A DNA stretch of 22,921 nt from a virus. Below, piece after piece: positions 8,132-14,349 of the stretch (position 1 is the stretch's first letter; each line of letters opens with the position of its first letter). Both the position numbers and the translations under genes were made by a program. The DNA is taken from positions 1-22,921 of the IMG/VR virus record IMGVR_UViG_3300045116_000540; one strand, given 5' to 3'. The notes beneath the pieces were generated by a model. It did no database searches, was not told the DNA's origin, and worked only from the letters and a program-made list of their open reading frames with translations.

Positions 8132-8335
8132 ATGCCCTACAGAACTTCAAAAATCGAGGCTCGGCAGCAAGCCATAACAATCCGGGAACACGACGACGGC
8201 CATGGATGGATGAATTCCACGAGGAGGCGGAAATTCAGGCCAACGATGGTAATGAGTAGACCACCGCACCGACCTTCCTTCGTCTTAAAAATTCAACGAC
8301 CGCAGTTGACAAATTACAAACCATGCTCATATTGA
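8132..8335 (+). CDS. Doubtful small ORF, possibly frameshifted
   Basis: A 67-codon frame starting at ATG 8132, 12 bp after the DUF6011 gene, with AAAGGGA about 10 nt upstream. The first 26 residues (MPYRTSKIEARQQAITIREH and on) look protein-like. After about residue 27 the composition turns Arg/Pro-rich and the frame runs through the next cassette's promoter, which is suspicious. The alternative frame after an ATGGATGGATGA stretch at 8202-8213 gives an acidic ending (MDEFHEEAEIQANDGNE) with a stop at 8257-8259, just before a repeated sequence. One extra ATGG copy would join the two frames into a protein of about 43 residues. It could be a small gene broken by loss of one tetranucleotide, or no gene. 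Confidence 0.3.
   Translation: MPYRTSKIEARQQAITIREHDDGHGWMNSTRRRKFRPTMVMSRPPHRPSFVLKIQRPQLTNYKPCSY
8260..8284. repeat. Cassette 3'-end direct repeat, copy 1
   Basis: A 25-bp stretch matching 8719-8743 at 22 of 25 positions, including a 14-bp identical core ACCGACCTTCCTTC. It begins directly after a stop codon (TAG 8257-8259). The second copy begins at the stop of the 120-aa gene and covers the 3' end of the LysM gene. It may be a recombination scar or boundary of modular cassette insertion. Confidence 0.55.
8306..8333 (+). promoter_or_regulatory. Promoter of the 120-aa orphan gene
   Basis: TTGACA (8306-8311), a 16-nt spacer and CATATT (8328-8333). The block ATGCTCAYATTGAAA is shared with the promoter at 7628. 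There is no palindrome upstream of this copy. The leader carries GGACGGAGGA before ATG 8357. Confidence 0.6.
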
Positions 8336-8356
8336 AAGAGAAGGACGGAGGACATC

Positions 8357-8719
8357 ATGACACAACACGCCAACAAAAAATGGGACCTAGAACACAGTTG
8401 CTGGATCTTCGATGTGGCTAGTGCCCACGAAAATTTCGCTCAAGCCAGCATCGAGAACGGTATCGTGCGCTGGAACAGCAACAACCGTGTCCCCTTCGAC
8501 GACATGCTCTACGACTTCGTCTGCATTGGTGCCATCGACGAAACCACGAGACAACGAAGCAACAACAAACGAGATGCTGACCTCGATGCATTCTGCCAGG
8601 AGAACAGGAAGCGCCGACCCGCGAATCAGAGCAGCGAGGAACTTTTCGAGCTTCACGCGAACTTCGAACCAGGAACAATGGTCGTCGACATTATCAGCAG
8701 AACCACCACCTACGTATAA
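8357..8719 (+). CDS. Conserved-looking phage orphan protein (moron), function unknown
   Basis: A 120-aa protein with its own TTGACA promoter and a strong GGAGG ribosome-binding site ahead of ATG 8357. It opens with WDLEHSCWIFDVASAHENFA, followed by NRVPFDDMLYDFVCIG and a charged linker (about residues 73-93). The C-terminal block ELHANFEPGTMVVDIISRTT looks like a small conserved domain. There is no signal peptide, membrane helix or enzyme motif. Its TAA stop lies 5 bp from the stop of the convergent LysM gene. I do not recognise a named family. Placement on the opposite strand to the tail genes suggests an accessory gene expressed at a different time. Confidence 0.75.
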   Translation: MTQHANKKWDLEHSCWIFDVASAHENFAQASIENGIVRWNSNNRVPFDDMLYDFVCIGAIDETTRQRSNNKRDADLDAFCQENRKRRPANQSSEELFELHANFEPGTMVVDIISRTTTYV

Positions 8720-8743
8720 CCACCCTACCGACCTTCCTTCTTC
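8719..8743. repeat. Cassette 3'-end direct repeat, copy 2
   Basis: The partner of 8260-8284, with 22 of 25 positions the same. This copy overlaps the last codons and stop of the minus-strand LysM gene (encoding KKEGR and TAG) and the final base of the plus-strand orphan gene. Copy 1 may therefore derive from a duplicated LysM 3' end, left when one cassette inserted next to another. Confidence 0.55.
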
Positions 8744-9045
8744 CTGCTCGCAGACCGCATGATTTCAGCCACACGATTCGGCGCGGGAATCCTCAATCTC
8801 GCACCAGGTATGAGCCCGCTCGGATAAAGATCGATGCCGTTGGCGACCGCGATGATCCTCATGAAGTCAGGCGTTCCGTAGTACCGCGATGAAATGCGGT
8901 CCAGCCGGTCCGACATGTCCACCTGATGCTCAAGGTCAGTCGGATCGGGATCGATCACCGGAACTTCCGGCATCTCCCAGCACTCCACCCCGTCAATCTC
9001 CAGAAGACGCGCAAACCGGAGCAGCGATGTCGCCTTGATCTTCAA
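8725..9045 (-). CDS. LysM-domain baseplate protein (gp53/gpX-like)
   Basis: A 106-aa protein with a LysM domain at about residues 40-88: HQVDMSDRLDRISSRYYGTP, then IIAVANGIDLYPSGLIPGARLRIP, which is the usual LysM pattern of two helices ending in the G~~L~IP strand. In contractile phages such proteins (T4 gp53, P2 gpX) sit in the baseplate or at the tube tip, and their genes lie near the tape measure and hub genes, as here. The frame is open only from 9054, and the only reasonable early start is TTG at 9045, preceded closely by GGTGAG. The first ATG inside the gene would remove 24 residues. The C-terminus is basic (SASRKKEGR). Confidence 0.85.
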   Translation of the reverse strand: MKIKATSLLRFARLLEIDGVECWEMPEVPVIDPDPTDLEHQVDMSDRLDRISSRYYGTPDFMRIIAVANGIDLYPSGLIPGARLRIPAPNRVAEIMRSASRKKEGR

Positions 9046-9063
9046 CTCACCACATCATCCAGA

Positions 9064-9077
9064 CGCAACCGGTTGCG
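9064..9077. promoter_or_regulatory. Perfect 14-bp palindrome, copy 2
   Basis: CGCAACCGGTTGCG, identical on both strands. It lies in the 34-bp gap between the tape measure stop and the LysM start, 2 bp after the TAG. There is no promoter-sized space between it and the TTG at 9045, so this copy is placed to block or modulate passing transcription rather than to control a promoter. Confidence 0.65.
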
Positions 9078-9079
9078 CC

Positions 9080-12000
9080 CTAGTAATCAGTCGCCGATCG
9101 TCCAGAACCGGTGACAATCTGCACACGCAACGCACGCCGGAGTTGTTCCTCCGCACGACCGCCGAACCCTGAAATCTCCATCGCTCGGGCGGTCTCCCTG
9201 GCCTGGGCTTGCGCCTGCGCTTCTTCTGCCCCTTCCGCCGCGCCAACCCTCCGGGCAGTCACATGGGCACCACCCCGATCACCACGCCCCCTTGCGCCTC
9301 CTGGGGCACCTGGTGGCGCTGCGCCTCCTGGGGCACCTAGTGGCGCTGCGCCTCCCGGAGAAGATGGAGGCGCAGCAACTCCCGCGGTTGGCACCGCAGG
9401 CGATCCAGGAAGAGACGGTCGAATCGGTCCTCTCGCCGGTCTCCTGGCCCCCCTACCTCTAGGTCTCGCCCCTCGCGCTCCTGGCCCCCTTGCCACACGC
9501 TCCGTAACTCCCTCTGCTGGTGGTGACACACCACGTTCCGACGCGCCTTCCTCTGCGAGTCGCGCTGCCTGCACCTGCCCGAGGGCGCCCTGCGCCTCCC
9601 TAGTCAACTGCCCTGATAGCGTCTGCCAACTTCCGACAAGGCGCCGGACATTCTCCCATTGTTCACGTTCCCGCCGTGCGATATCCTCATCCGTCATTTG
9701 TCCCAGCATGTTGTAGATACTCTCGGCCGCCTGATCAACTGTAGTAGCAAGTGACGTTTGCCCAATAGCAGCGAGTATCGCATGCGTCCCCCTCAGGAGC
9801 GGCGCAACCAGCTCCAACACCGCCCGCGCCGCTCTCGTCAACGGGCCGATCAGATGCGCCGCAATCACCGCCCCAATGAGGCGCAGACCCGTCTGCATCA
9901 GATTGACCACTCCCCTCCACGACTGTTGTAGGAACAGTATCCCAGCGACAATGCCATCGATCCTGTCTGTGATGAACCCGCTGACAGCCCTCCACACCGT
10001 TTCCGCCGTTTCAGACACCCACGACGAAATGCGATCCCACGTCTCTCCAATCCAAGCAAATGCCGGATCAAGGTACTCCGTTTGAACCCACGTGACGATC
10101 TCTCCGATGCCCCGCCACGTCTCAATGGCGATCCCTGAAACATTTCCCCATAACCACTGCCATGCCCCCCACAACGCCATGAGTACCGGGTGCGTGATGT
10201 TGTCCCACCACCAACCAACGATCGCCGCAATCGCACGAAAAACAGACGAAGTGACGAACCAAATTGCACGAAGAATACCCGCATAAATCCTGCCATATAG
10301 TCGAAGTATTGGGTACGTGATGTTGTCCCACCACCAGCCGATGATCGCTCCCATAGTCCGCCAAGAGGAGATCGCCCTACCAACGGTATTCTCCATTAGC
10401 CACCAGAACACCGCACTAAACGCATCGAAGACCGGCAGCGTTATGTTGTTCCACCACCAAGAGATAACACTGGCAAGCCCGCGGAAGTATTCGCCACCAC
10501 TTTGTATATAACCCCACCAGGTCTGAAACAACCCCGCAACCCCTCCGAAAACATCCGTCGCCACAATCTGGATTCTCCGGAACAAACCCGAATACCACTC
10601 CCACAGACCAACGATGACCGGACGCAGCACAACCTCCCACAGCCTGCGGAAATGGTCGCCGATGCGTCCGAACACATCCATAGCCACGCCGCCGAGCTGA
10701 CGCAGAACAGGAACCGCGTCCGTCATGAACCAATCGAACACGCCGCGCGACAAATCCACAATCTGTTCAAGTCCGGTCGCAATCGCACTCGTGAGCCCGC
10801 CGAAGATGTCCTCTCCGGTCGCCCGTTCGATCGCCCCACGAATGATGTTCGGAATGCCCGCGAACAGACCATTTAGGGCATTGAACAAGCCCTCCGCAAT
10901 CGCCCCAAACCAATCACCCTCATCAATAAGACCGAGCACACGACCCATCCCACTGAAGTCCAAGAACCCTTCGACGATGGTTCCGACAAGATCGAATCCG
11001 GTAAAGCGTTGGATAATGCTCGGAATGCCCAACAGAAAACCATCCAATGCCGACGACAATAGTTCCTGCATCCCTCCTGAGATGCCATCCGTGCGAAACG
11101 CCCCGATGATCTGTGGGAGGTCGAGCAGCATTCCGATCACCGCTCCGATGCCAGGAATGCTTCGCAACGCAACTCTTCCGATCAACCTCCCTGCTCCACG
11201 GAACAACGTCGCACGGAATGGAGAGAAGAAAGCGGTTGCCATCGCGCCACCGGCCGCCACACCTGCAACGGAGCCGCCTCGCTGGATTCTCGTCTCCAGG
11301 TCTCCGGGCTCCATGATGTACTCGACGATCCTTCCCCACATGCCGCGCGCAAGACCCCCAATCGCCTGAGATGCTCCATCGAAAATATTACGGAAGATCT
11401 CGGTGATGTTCTGCGAAAGCTGTGATTGCTCGCCGTCAACCGCCCCAAACAGACCCAGGATACCGCTCACGACGTCCTGGCCGATCGCTTCCCAATCCAC
11501 ACCACGAGCCATCTCCGAAAACGACTTCGAGAACCCGACGAGACGTCCTGTAATACGCGTCAGCTCTGTTTCGAGACGTTCAAGATCACCAGCAGCCTCG
11601 TCCCCACGAACCGCCAAGTACACAATCCCCGCGGCAATCAACGTCAACGGGTTGAGCATGAACCCCAATACCGACGTCAGGTTGGGAATCCGCATTCCCA
11701 TCGAACCAAGTGCAGCAATGAGCGGAATCGCGTCGCTTGCCGTCTCGAATGCGGCGTCTGCAAATTCTCCAAGCAAAGGCAACGTCCCATCAATGTGTTT
11801 GGCTAATGCTGGAAATGCAGTTCCAAGTTCCTGCTCGATCGCAATAGCCAGTCCGCCCACTCCTCCGCGCCGCGCCGCCAGTGCAGTCCTACCGAGCGCC
11901 GCGAACAACCCATCCCCACCAACGAATCGTTCCATCCGATCGCTCAACGCATCGAAAGCCCGACGCTGCCTTCGGAGAACACGCCGCTCGAAATTCTCGT

Positions 12001-13396
12001 ACCCGGGCATCCCGCGGACCATCGTGTTGAGCTGCCCTTGGAACCGCTCACGCGCGTTTTCCATCGCCTCGCTGAACGTCCGTGCCGATCCGGCCGCCGA
12101 CGTCCCGAGACGATTCATCGCCCCGGTAACGTTCTCCACCGGCCCGACCGCTCGATCGAGCGCCGCCCCTACTTCATCGCTCCCCTGCGCCAACCAGCCA
12201 AATTGACTGCCGAGATCCGCCATCACGATTCTGAGACGCTGCTGCTGTGCCGGATCAGACGACTCTTGGTACATGCGGCGAACGCTCTGAGCGAACCTCA
12301 CCGGGTCCAACATCAACGCGTCGAATGCCTGCCCGATGTCGCCAACCGCCACCCCGAGATCGGTAGCAAGTTGCGGGAAATCCCCCTGCATTCCCGACAG
12401 GAGTTGCTCCATGCTCCGCCGTGATTCGCCGAGCTGCGAAAAAGTCGCAACCGCTGACTCGAAAGCATCCTGTGGTGCTCCACCCAGAGATGTATTCGCC
12501 ATGGCAAGCCGCATGATCGACTCGGCCGCCTGCGAAGCCTGCTCCCCCGTCCACCCAAGAGTGCTCGCTATAGGACCGATCGCCTGCATCGCCTCTGGCA
12601 TCTGCCGAATGGCGTCTGCCCCGAAACCGAACTGTTCACCAACCGCCACTATCCGATCGAGAAGTCCAGTCGCCCCAGCCGCTCCAAGATCGTAACTGTT
12701 CGCAAGATCAGTCAGGAGCGCCGAAAGCTCCGCCCCCTGGATAATTCCGGCCTGCTCCAGCCCGGCAACAGCCCGCATGCTCAACCCGAAATCATCGATT
12801 GCATACCCGGCCCGCGCGATGTTCGTCGCGTATGTGAGCATCCCCTCGGCGCCCACACCGAGCGAGAACGAGAGGCCAGAGATTTCCCCACGAACCGCGT
12901 CCACTTCCCCCCTGTACTCCCCGAGCCCGGCCGTCATCTGTCGGTATGTCTGTCCGAACTCCGCGCCGAACGACTCCATGGACGTAGATGACACGTCGAG
13001 GCCACCCGCCACCTGGCTCGTGAGCCCCTCTATCCTGTCGCGGATTGCATCCAGGTTGATGGCATTGATCGCTTCGAGCCCACGCCTCAAACGATCAGAT
13101 CCAGCCGACGCACCAGAGAACAGACCTGAAAACATCGTCGAAAGCCGCCCGGTTTCCTGTGTAGTCTTCCTCTCTTCACGCTGAATCCCACGCAAGTTAT
13201 CTTGAACCACCGACCCCATTCGCCCGGCAACCGATGAGAATCGGTCAACATCCTTCGACGACTCGGCGCCAAGCGTCCCACTGGAACGAACTACACTATC
13301 GATCGCATCCTTCGCAGCATTCGCACTACGTTCGATCGATGAGTCCCATTCCGCCCCGAATACAAACCCGATTCCGTAGAGTTGCCGGTCAGCCAC
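9080..13396 (-). CDS. Tail tape measure protein
   Basis: At 1438 aa this is by far the longest gene and sits directly downstream of the frameshifting chaperone apart from the inserted cassette. The protein fixes tail length and is ejected ahead of the DNA. Residues 1-130 are charged helices. About 165-420 resemble the phage minor tail (TP901) domain (NIARAGYAIDDFGLSMRAVAGL, ESIMRLAMANTSLGG). Hydrophobic segments include FMLNPLTLIAAGIVYLAV. A Trp-rich region carries three WWW(D/N)NIT motifs with a 41-residue period. The last 120 residues are Pro/Gly/Ala/Arg-rich low complexity. GTG 13396 lies 7 nt after TAGGAT. At 0.15 nm per residue a tail of roughly 200 nm would be expected; this is an estimate. 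Confidence 0.95.
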   Translation of the reverse strand: MADRQLYGIGFVFGAEWDSSIERSANAAKDAIDSVVRSSGTLGAESSKDVDRFSSVAGRMGSVVQDNLRGIQREERKTTQETGRLSTMFSGLFSGASAGSDRLRRGLEAINAINLDAIRDRIEGLTSQVAGGLDVSSTSMESFGAEFGQTYRQMTAGLGEYRGEVDAVRGEISGLSFSLGVGAEGMLTYATNIARAGYAIDDFGLSMRAVAGLEQAGIIQGAELSALLTDLANSYDLGAAGATGLLDRIVAVGEQFGFGADAIRQMPEAMQAIGPIASTLGWTGEQASQAAESIMRLAMANTSLGGAPQDAFESAVATFSQLGESRRSMEQLLSGMQGDFPQLATDLGVAVGDIGQAFDALMLDPVRFAQSVRRMYQESSDPAQQQRLRIVMADLGSQFGWLAQGSDEVGAALDRAVGPVENVTGAMNRLGTSAAGSARTFSEAMENARERFQGQLNTMVRGMPGYENFERRVLRRQRRAFDALSDRMERFVGGDGLFAALGRTALAARRGGVGGLAIAIEQELGTAFPALAKHIDGTLPLLGEFADAAFETASDAIPLIAALGSMGMRIPNLTSVLGFMLNPLTLIAAGIVYLAVRGDEAAGDLERLETELTRITGRLVGFSKSFSEMARGVDWEAIGQDVVSGILGLFGAVDGEQSQLSQNITEIFRNIFDGASQAIGGLARGMWGRIVEYIMEPGDLETRIQRGGSVAGVAAGGAMATAFFSPFRATLFRGAGRLIGRVALRSIPGIGAVIGMLLDLPQIIGAFRTDGISGGMQELLSSALDGFLLGIPSIIQRFTGFDLVGTIVEGFLDFSGMGRVLGLIDEGDWFGAIAEGLFNALNGLFAGIPNIIRGAIERATGEDIFGGLTSAIATGLEQIVDLSRGVFDWFMTDAVPVLRQLGGVAMDVFGRIGDHFRRLWEVVLRPVIVGLWEWYSGLFRRIQIVATDVFGGVAGLFQTWWGYIQSGGEYFRGLASVISWWWNNITLPVFDAFSAVFWWLMENTVGRAISSWRTMGAIIGWWWDNITYPILRLYGRIYAGILRAIWFVTSSVFRAIAAIVGWWWDNITHPVLMALWGAWQWLWGNVSGIAIETWRGIGEIVTWVQTEYLDPAFAWIGETWDRISSWVSETAETVWRAVSGFITDRIDGIVAGILFLQQSWRGVVNLMQTGLRLIGAVIAAHLIGPLTRAARAVLELVAPLLRGTHAILAAIGQTSLATTVDQAAESIYNMLGQMTDEDIARREREQWENVRRLVGSWQTLSGQLTREAQGALGQVQAARLAEEGASERGVSPPAEGVTERVARGPGARGARPRGRGARRPARGPIRPSLPGSPAVPTAGVAAPPSSPGGAAPLGAPGGAAPPGAPGGARGRGDRGGAHVTARRVGAAEGAEEAQAQAQARETARAMEISGFGGRAEEQLRRALRVQIVTGSGRSATDY
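9294..9358. repeat. 27-bp tandem repeat in the tape measure C-terminus
   Basis: Two full 27-bp units (9294-9320 and 9321-9347, one mismatch) and a partial third encode Gly-Ala-Pro-rich repeats of the APPGAPGGA type. The repeat is in frame, so copy-number change would alter only the length of the disordered C-terminal segment. Confidence 0.75.
10194..10462. repeat. 123-bp periodic repeat in the tape measure gene
   Basis: The sequence GTGATGTTGTYCCACCACCA recurs at 10194, 10317 and 10440, exactly 123 bp apart, and encodes WWW(D/N)NIT. The 41-residue period fits the tandem repeats common in tape measure proteins. Confidence 0.75.
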
Positions 13397-13403
13397 GAAT
13401 CAC

Positions 13404-13412
13404 ATCCTACCA
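13404..13412 (-). promoter_or_regulatory. Extended -10 box (TGGTAGGAT) before the tape measure gene
   Basis: On the minus strand TGGTAGGAT ends 7 nt before GTG 13396. The plus-strand cassette separates the tape measure gene from the rest of its operon, so a promoter is needed here. The AGGA within it could also serve as a ribosome-binding site; both readings are compatible. No TTGACA-like -35 box is seen, but the TG extension is present. Confidence 0.45.
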
Positions 13413-13438
13413 CGAATAGATGAAAGTGCTCTAGCATG

Positions 13439-13452
13439 CGCAATCGGTTGCG
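13439..13452. promoter_or_regulatory. 14-bp palindromic operator-like site, copy 3
   Basis: CGCAATCGGTTGCG, here extended to 16 bp by an outer G-C pair (13438-13453). It lies between the divergent tape measure and Imm5-like genes, 8 bp upstream of the plus-strand TTGACA and 26 bp from the minus-strand extended -10 box. Confidence 0.65.
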
Positions 13453-13460
13453 CCAATGCG

Positions 13461-13488
13461 TTGACAAAGACGAAAGGATGATCATCAT
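13461..13488 (+). promoter_or_regulatory. Promoter of the Imm5-like/zinc-ribbon cassette
   Basis: TTGACA (13461-13466), a 16-nt spacer and CATCAT (13483-13488). The -35 to -10 sequence (AAAGACGAAAGGATGATCA) differs from the promoter at 7628 at only two positions. It drives the two-gene cassette 13516-14348. Confidence 0.6.
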
Positions 13489-13515
13489 GTGGTCATGACG
13501 AAAGGAAAACAAAAA

Positions 13516-14097
13516 ATGAGCAAGGATATCCACAAGCTGTTTTTGACACCGGCCATGATCATGTCATGGGAACCATGCCACGAATGGCCATTAAAACGTG
13601 TGACAGATGCGTTCATGGGCCGCACAAAAATGCTGATCACAACGCTCCTGCGGCGCAATGACATCGACGCAGAAGATCGTCTCTGGGTCGTGCTCCGCAA
13701 GGACGTCCTGTCTCCAAAAATGCTGCGGCTCTTCGCATGCGACTGTACAGAGAGAGCACTGCTGCGCGAACGTGAACAAGGACACGAGCCAGACCCGCGT
13801 TCGTGGGCCGCAGTCGAAGTCGCACGTCGGTTCGCGCGAGGCGAGGCAACTGTAGAAGAGTTGGAAGCCGCCAGGGGCACCGACGCAGGAGGAGTCGCAT
13901 GGTCCATCGTCGAAGACTCCGTCATGAACGCCGCATGGGACGCCGCATGGGACGCCGCCAGGGACGCTGCATGGGACTCCGTCGGAACAACCGCCAGGGC
14001 AGCCGCCTGGGACACAGAACGCCAGTGGCAGATCGAACACATCATCGAAATGATCGAGGCGGAACGGATGGTCATCGAATCTGAGAGGGAATCATGA
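13516..14097 (+). CDS. Imm5-like 'putative immunity' repeat protein (moron)
   Basis: A 193-aa protein. I chose ATG 13516 because GAAAGGA lies about 9 nt upstream and upstream starts at 13489/13495 would begin at the promoter's expected initiation site. It has the layout of phage proteins annotated as Imm5-like or putative immunity proteins. An MSWEPCHEW opening (about 16-24) is followed by KMLRLFACDCTERALL (about 68-83), then SWAAVEVARRFARGEATVEELEAAR (about 96-120), then Ala-Trp-Asp repeats (AAWDAAWDAARDAAWD). The function of phage-borne members is not established. It is translationally coupled to the next gene by ATGA. Confidence 0.8.
   Translation: MSKDIHKLFLTPAMIMSWEPCHEWPLKRVTDAFMGRTKMLITTLLRRNDIDAEDRLWVVLRKDVLSPKMLRLFACDCTERALLREREQGHEPDPRSWAAVEVARRFARGEATVEELEAARGTDAGGVAWSIVEDSVMNAAWDAAWDAARDAAWDSVGTTARAAAWDTERQWQIEHIIEMIEAERMVIESERES
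13930..13977. repeat. 12-bp tandem repeat encoding AAWD/AARD units
   Basis: Four in-frame copies of GCCGCATGGGAC (the third has CCAGGG and the fourth GCTGCA) within the Imm5-like gene. Each unit encodes Ala-Ala-Trp-Asp or Ala-Ala-Arg-Asp. Such helices vary in repeat number between relatives. Confidence 0.8.
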
Positions 14098-14348
14098 ATA
14101 CCTGCTTCATCTGCGGAGGAGAAGTACGATCAACCCAAGTACTCGGAATTCCGGGAGCACTTTGGCGGGAGTGCTCGGTCTGCCATCGGGACTGGATTGA
14201 CCGCTTACCCGACGATGGGGCTCATGGCTATCCTCCCCCTCCTGTGTTTCGATCACGCAGGGAGGAGGAGACGGAACGTCTGCTGGCAGTCGCAACCGAG
14301 TTGACGGACTTGGTCAGCGCCCACACCAAGAGAGTCAAGACCACATAA
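14094..14348 (+). CDS. Small zinc-ribbon protein (moron)
   Basis: An 84-aa protein whose ATG overlaps the stop of the Imm5-like gene (ATGA), so the two are co-translated. Two CxxC pairs (CFICGG at residues 4-7 and CSVCHRDW at about 27-30) form a likely zinc ribbon. A Pro-rich linker (YPPPPVF) and a charged C-terminal helix (RSRREEETERLLAVATELTDLV) follow. It could bind nucleic acid or a partner protein. No named family is recognised. The stop codon is separated by one base from the stop of the convergent chaperone frameshift product. Confidence 0.75.
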   Translation: MNTCFICGGEVRSTQVLGIPGALWRECSVCHRDWIDRLPDDGAHGYPPPPVFRSRREEETERLLAVATELTDLVSAHTKRVKTT

Positions 14349-14349
14349 C

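Noticed and set aside
7645-8259. Plus-strand open frame of 204 codons overlapping the DUF6011 gene
   Set aside because: It is in another frame across the well-supported DUF6011 protein and has His/Arg/Pro shadow composition; only its last codons may belong to a small gene.
9064-9077. Palindrome as an intrinsic terminator
   Set aside because: The stem would be only 5 bp with no U-tract on either side, and copies elsewhere lie upstream of promoters.
9294-9358. Short repeats as a CRISPR array
   Set aside because: Units are contiguous, in frame and encode the Gly/Pro/Ala-rich end of the tape measure protein; there are no spacers.
11403-12206. Plus-strand open frame of 267 codons
   Set aside because: Antisense to the tape measure gene and Ser/Pro/Arg-rich; no ribosome-binding site.
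13489-13515. Upstream GTG/ATG starts for the Imm5-like gene
   Set aside because: They fall at the expected transcription start of the 13461 promoter and lack a spaced ribosome-binding site; ATG 13516 has one.
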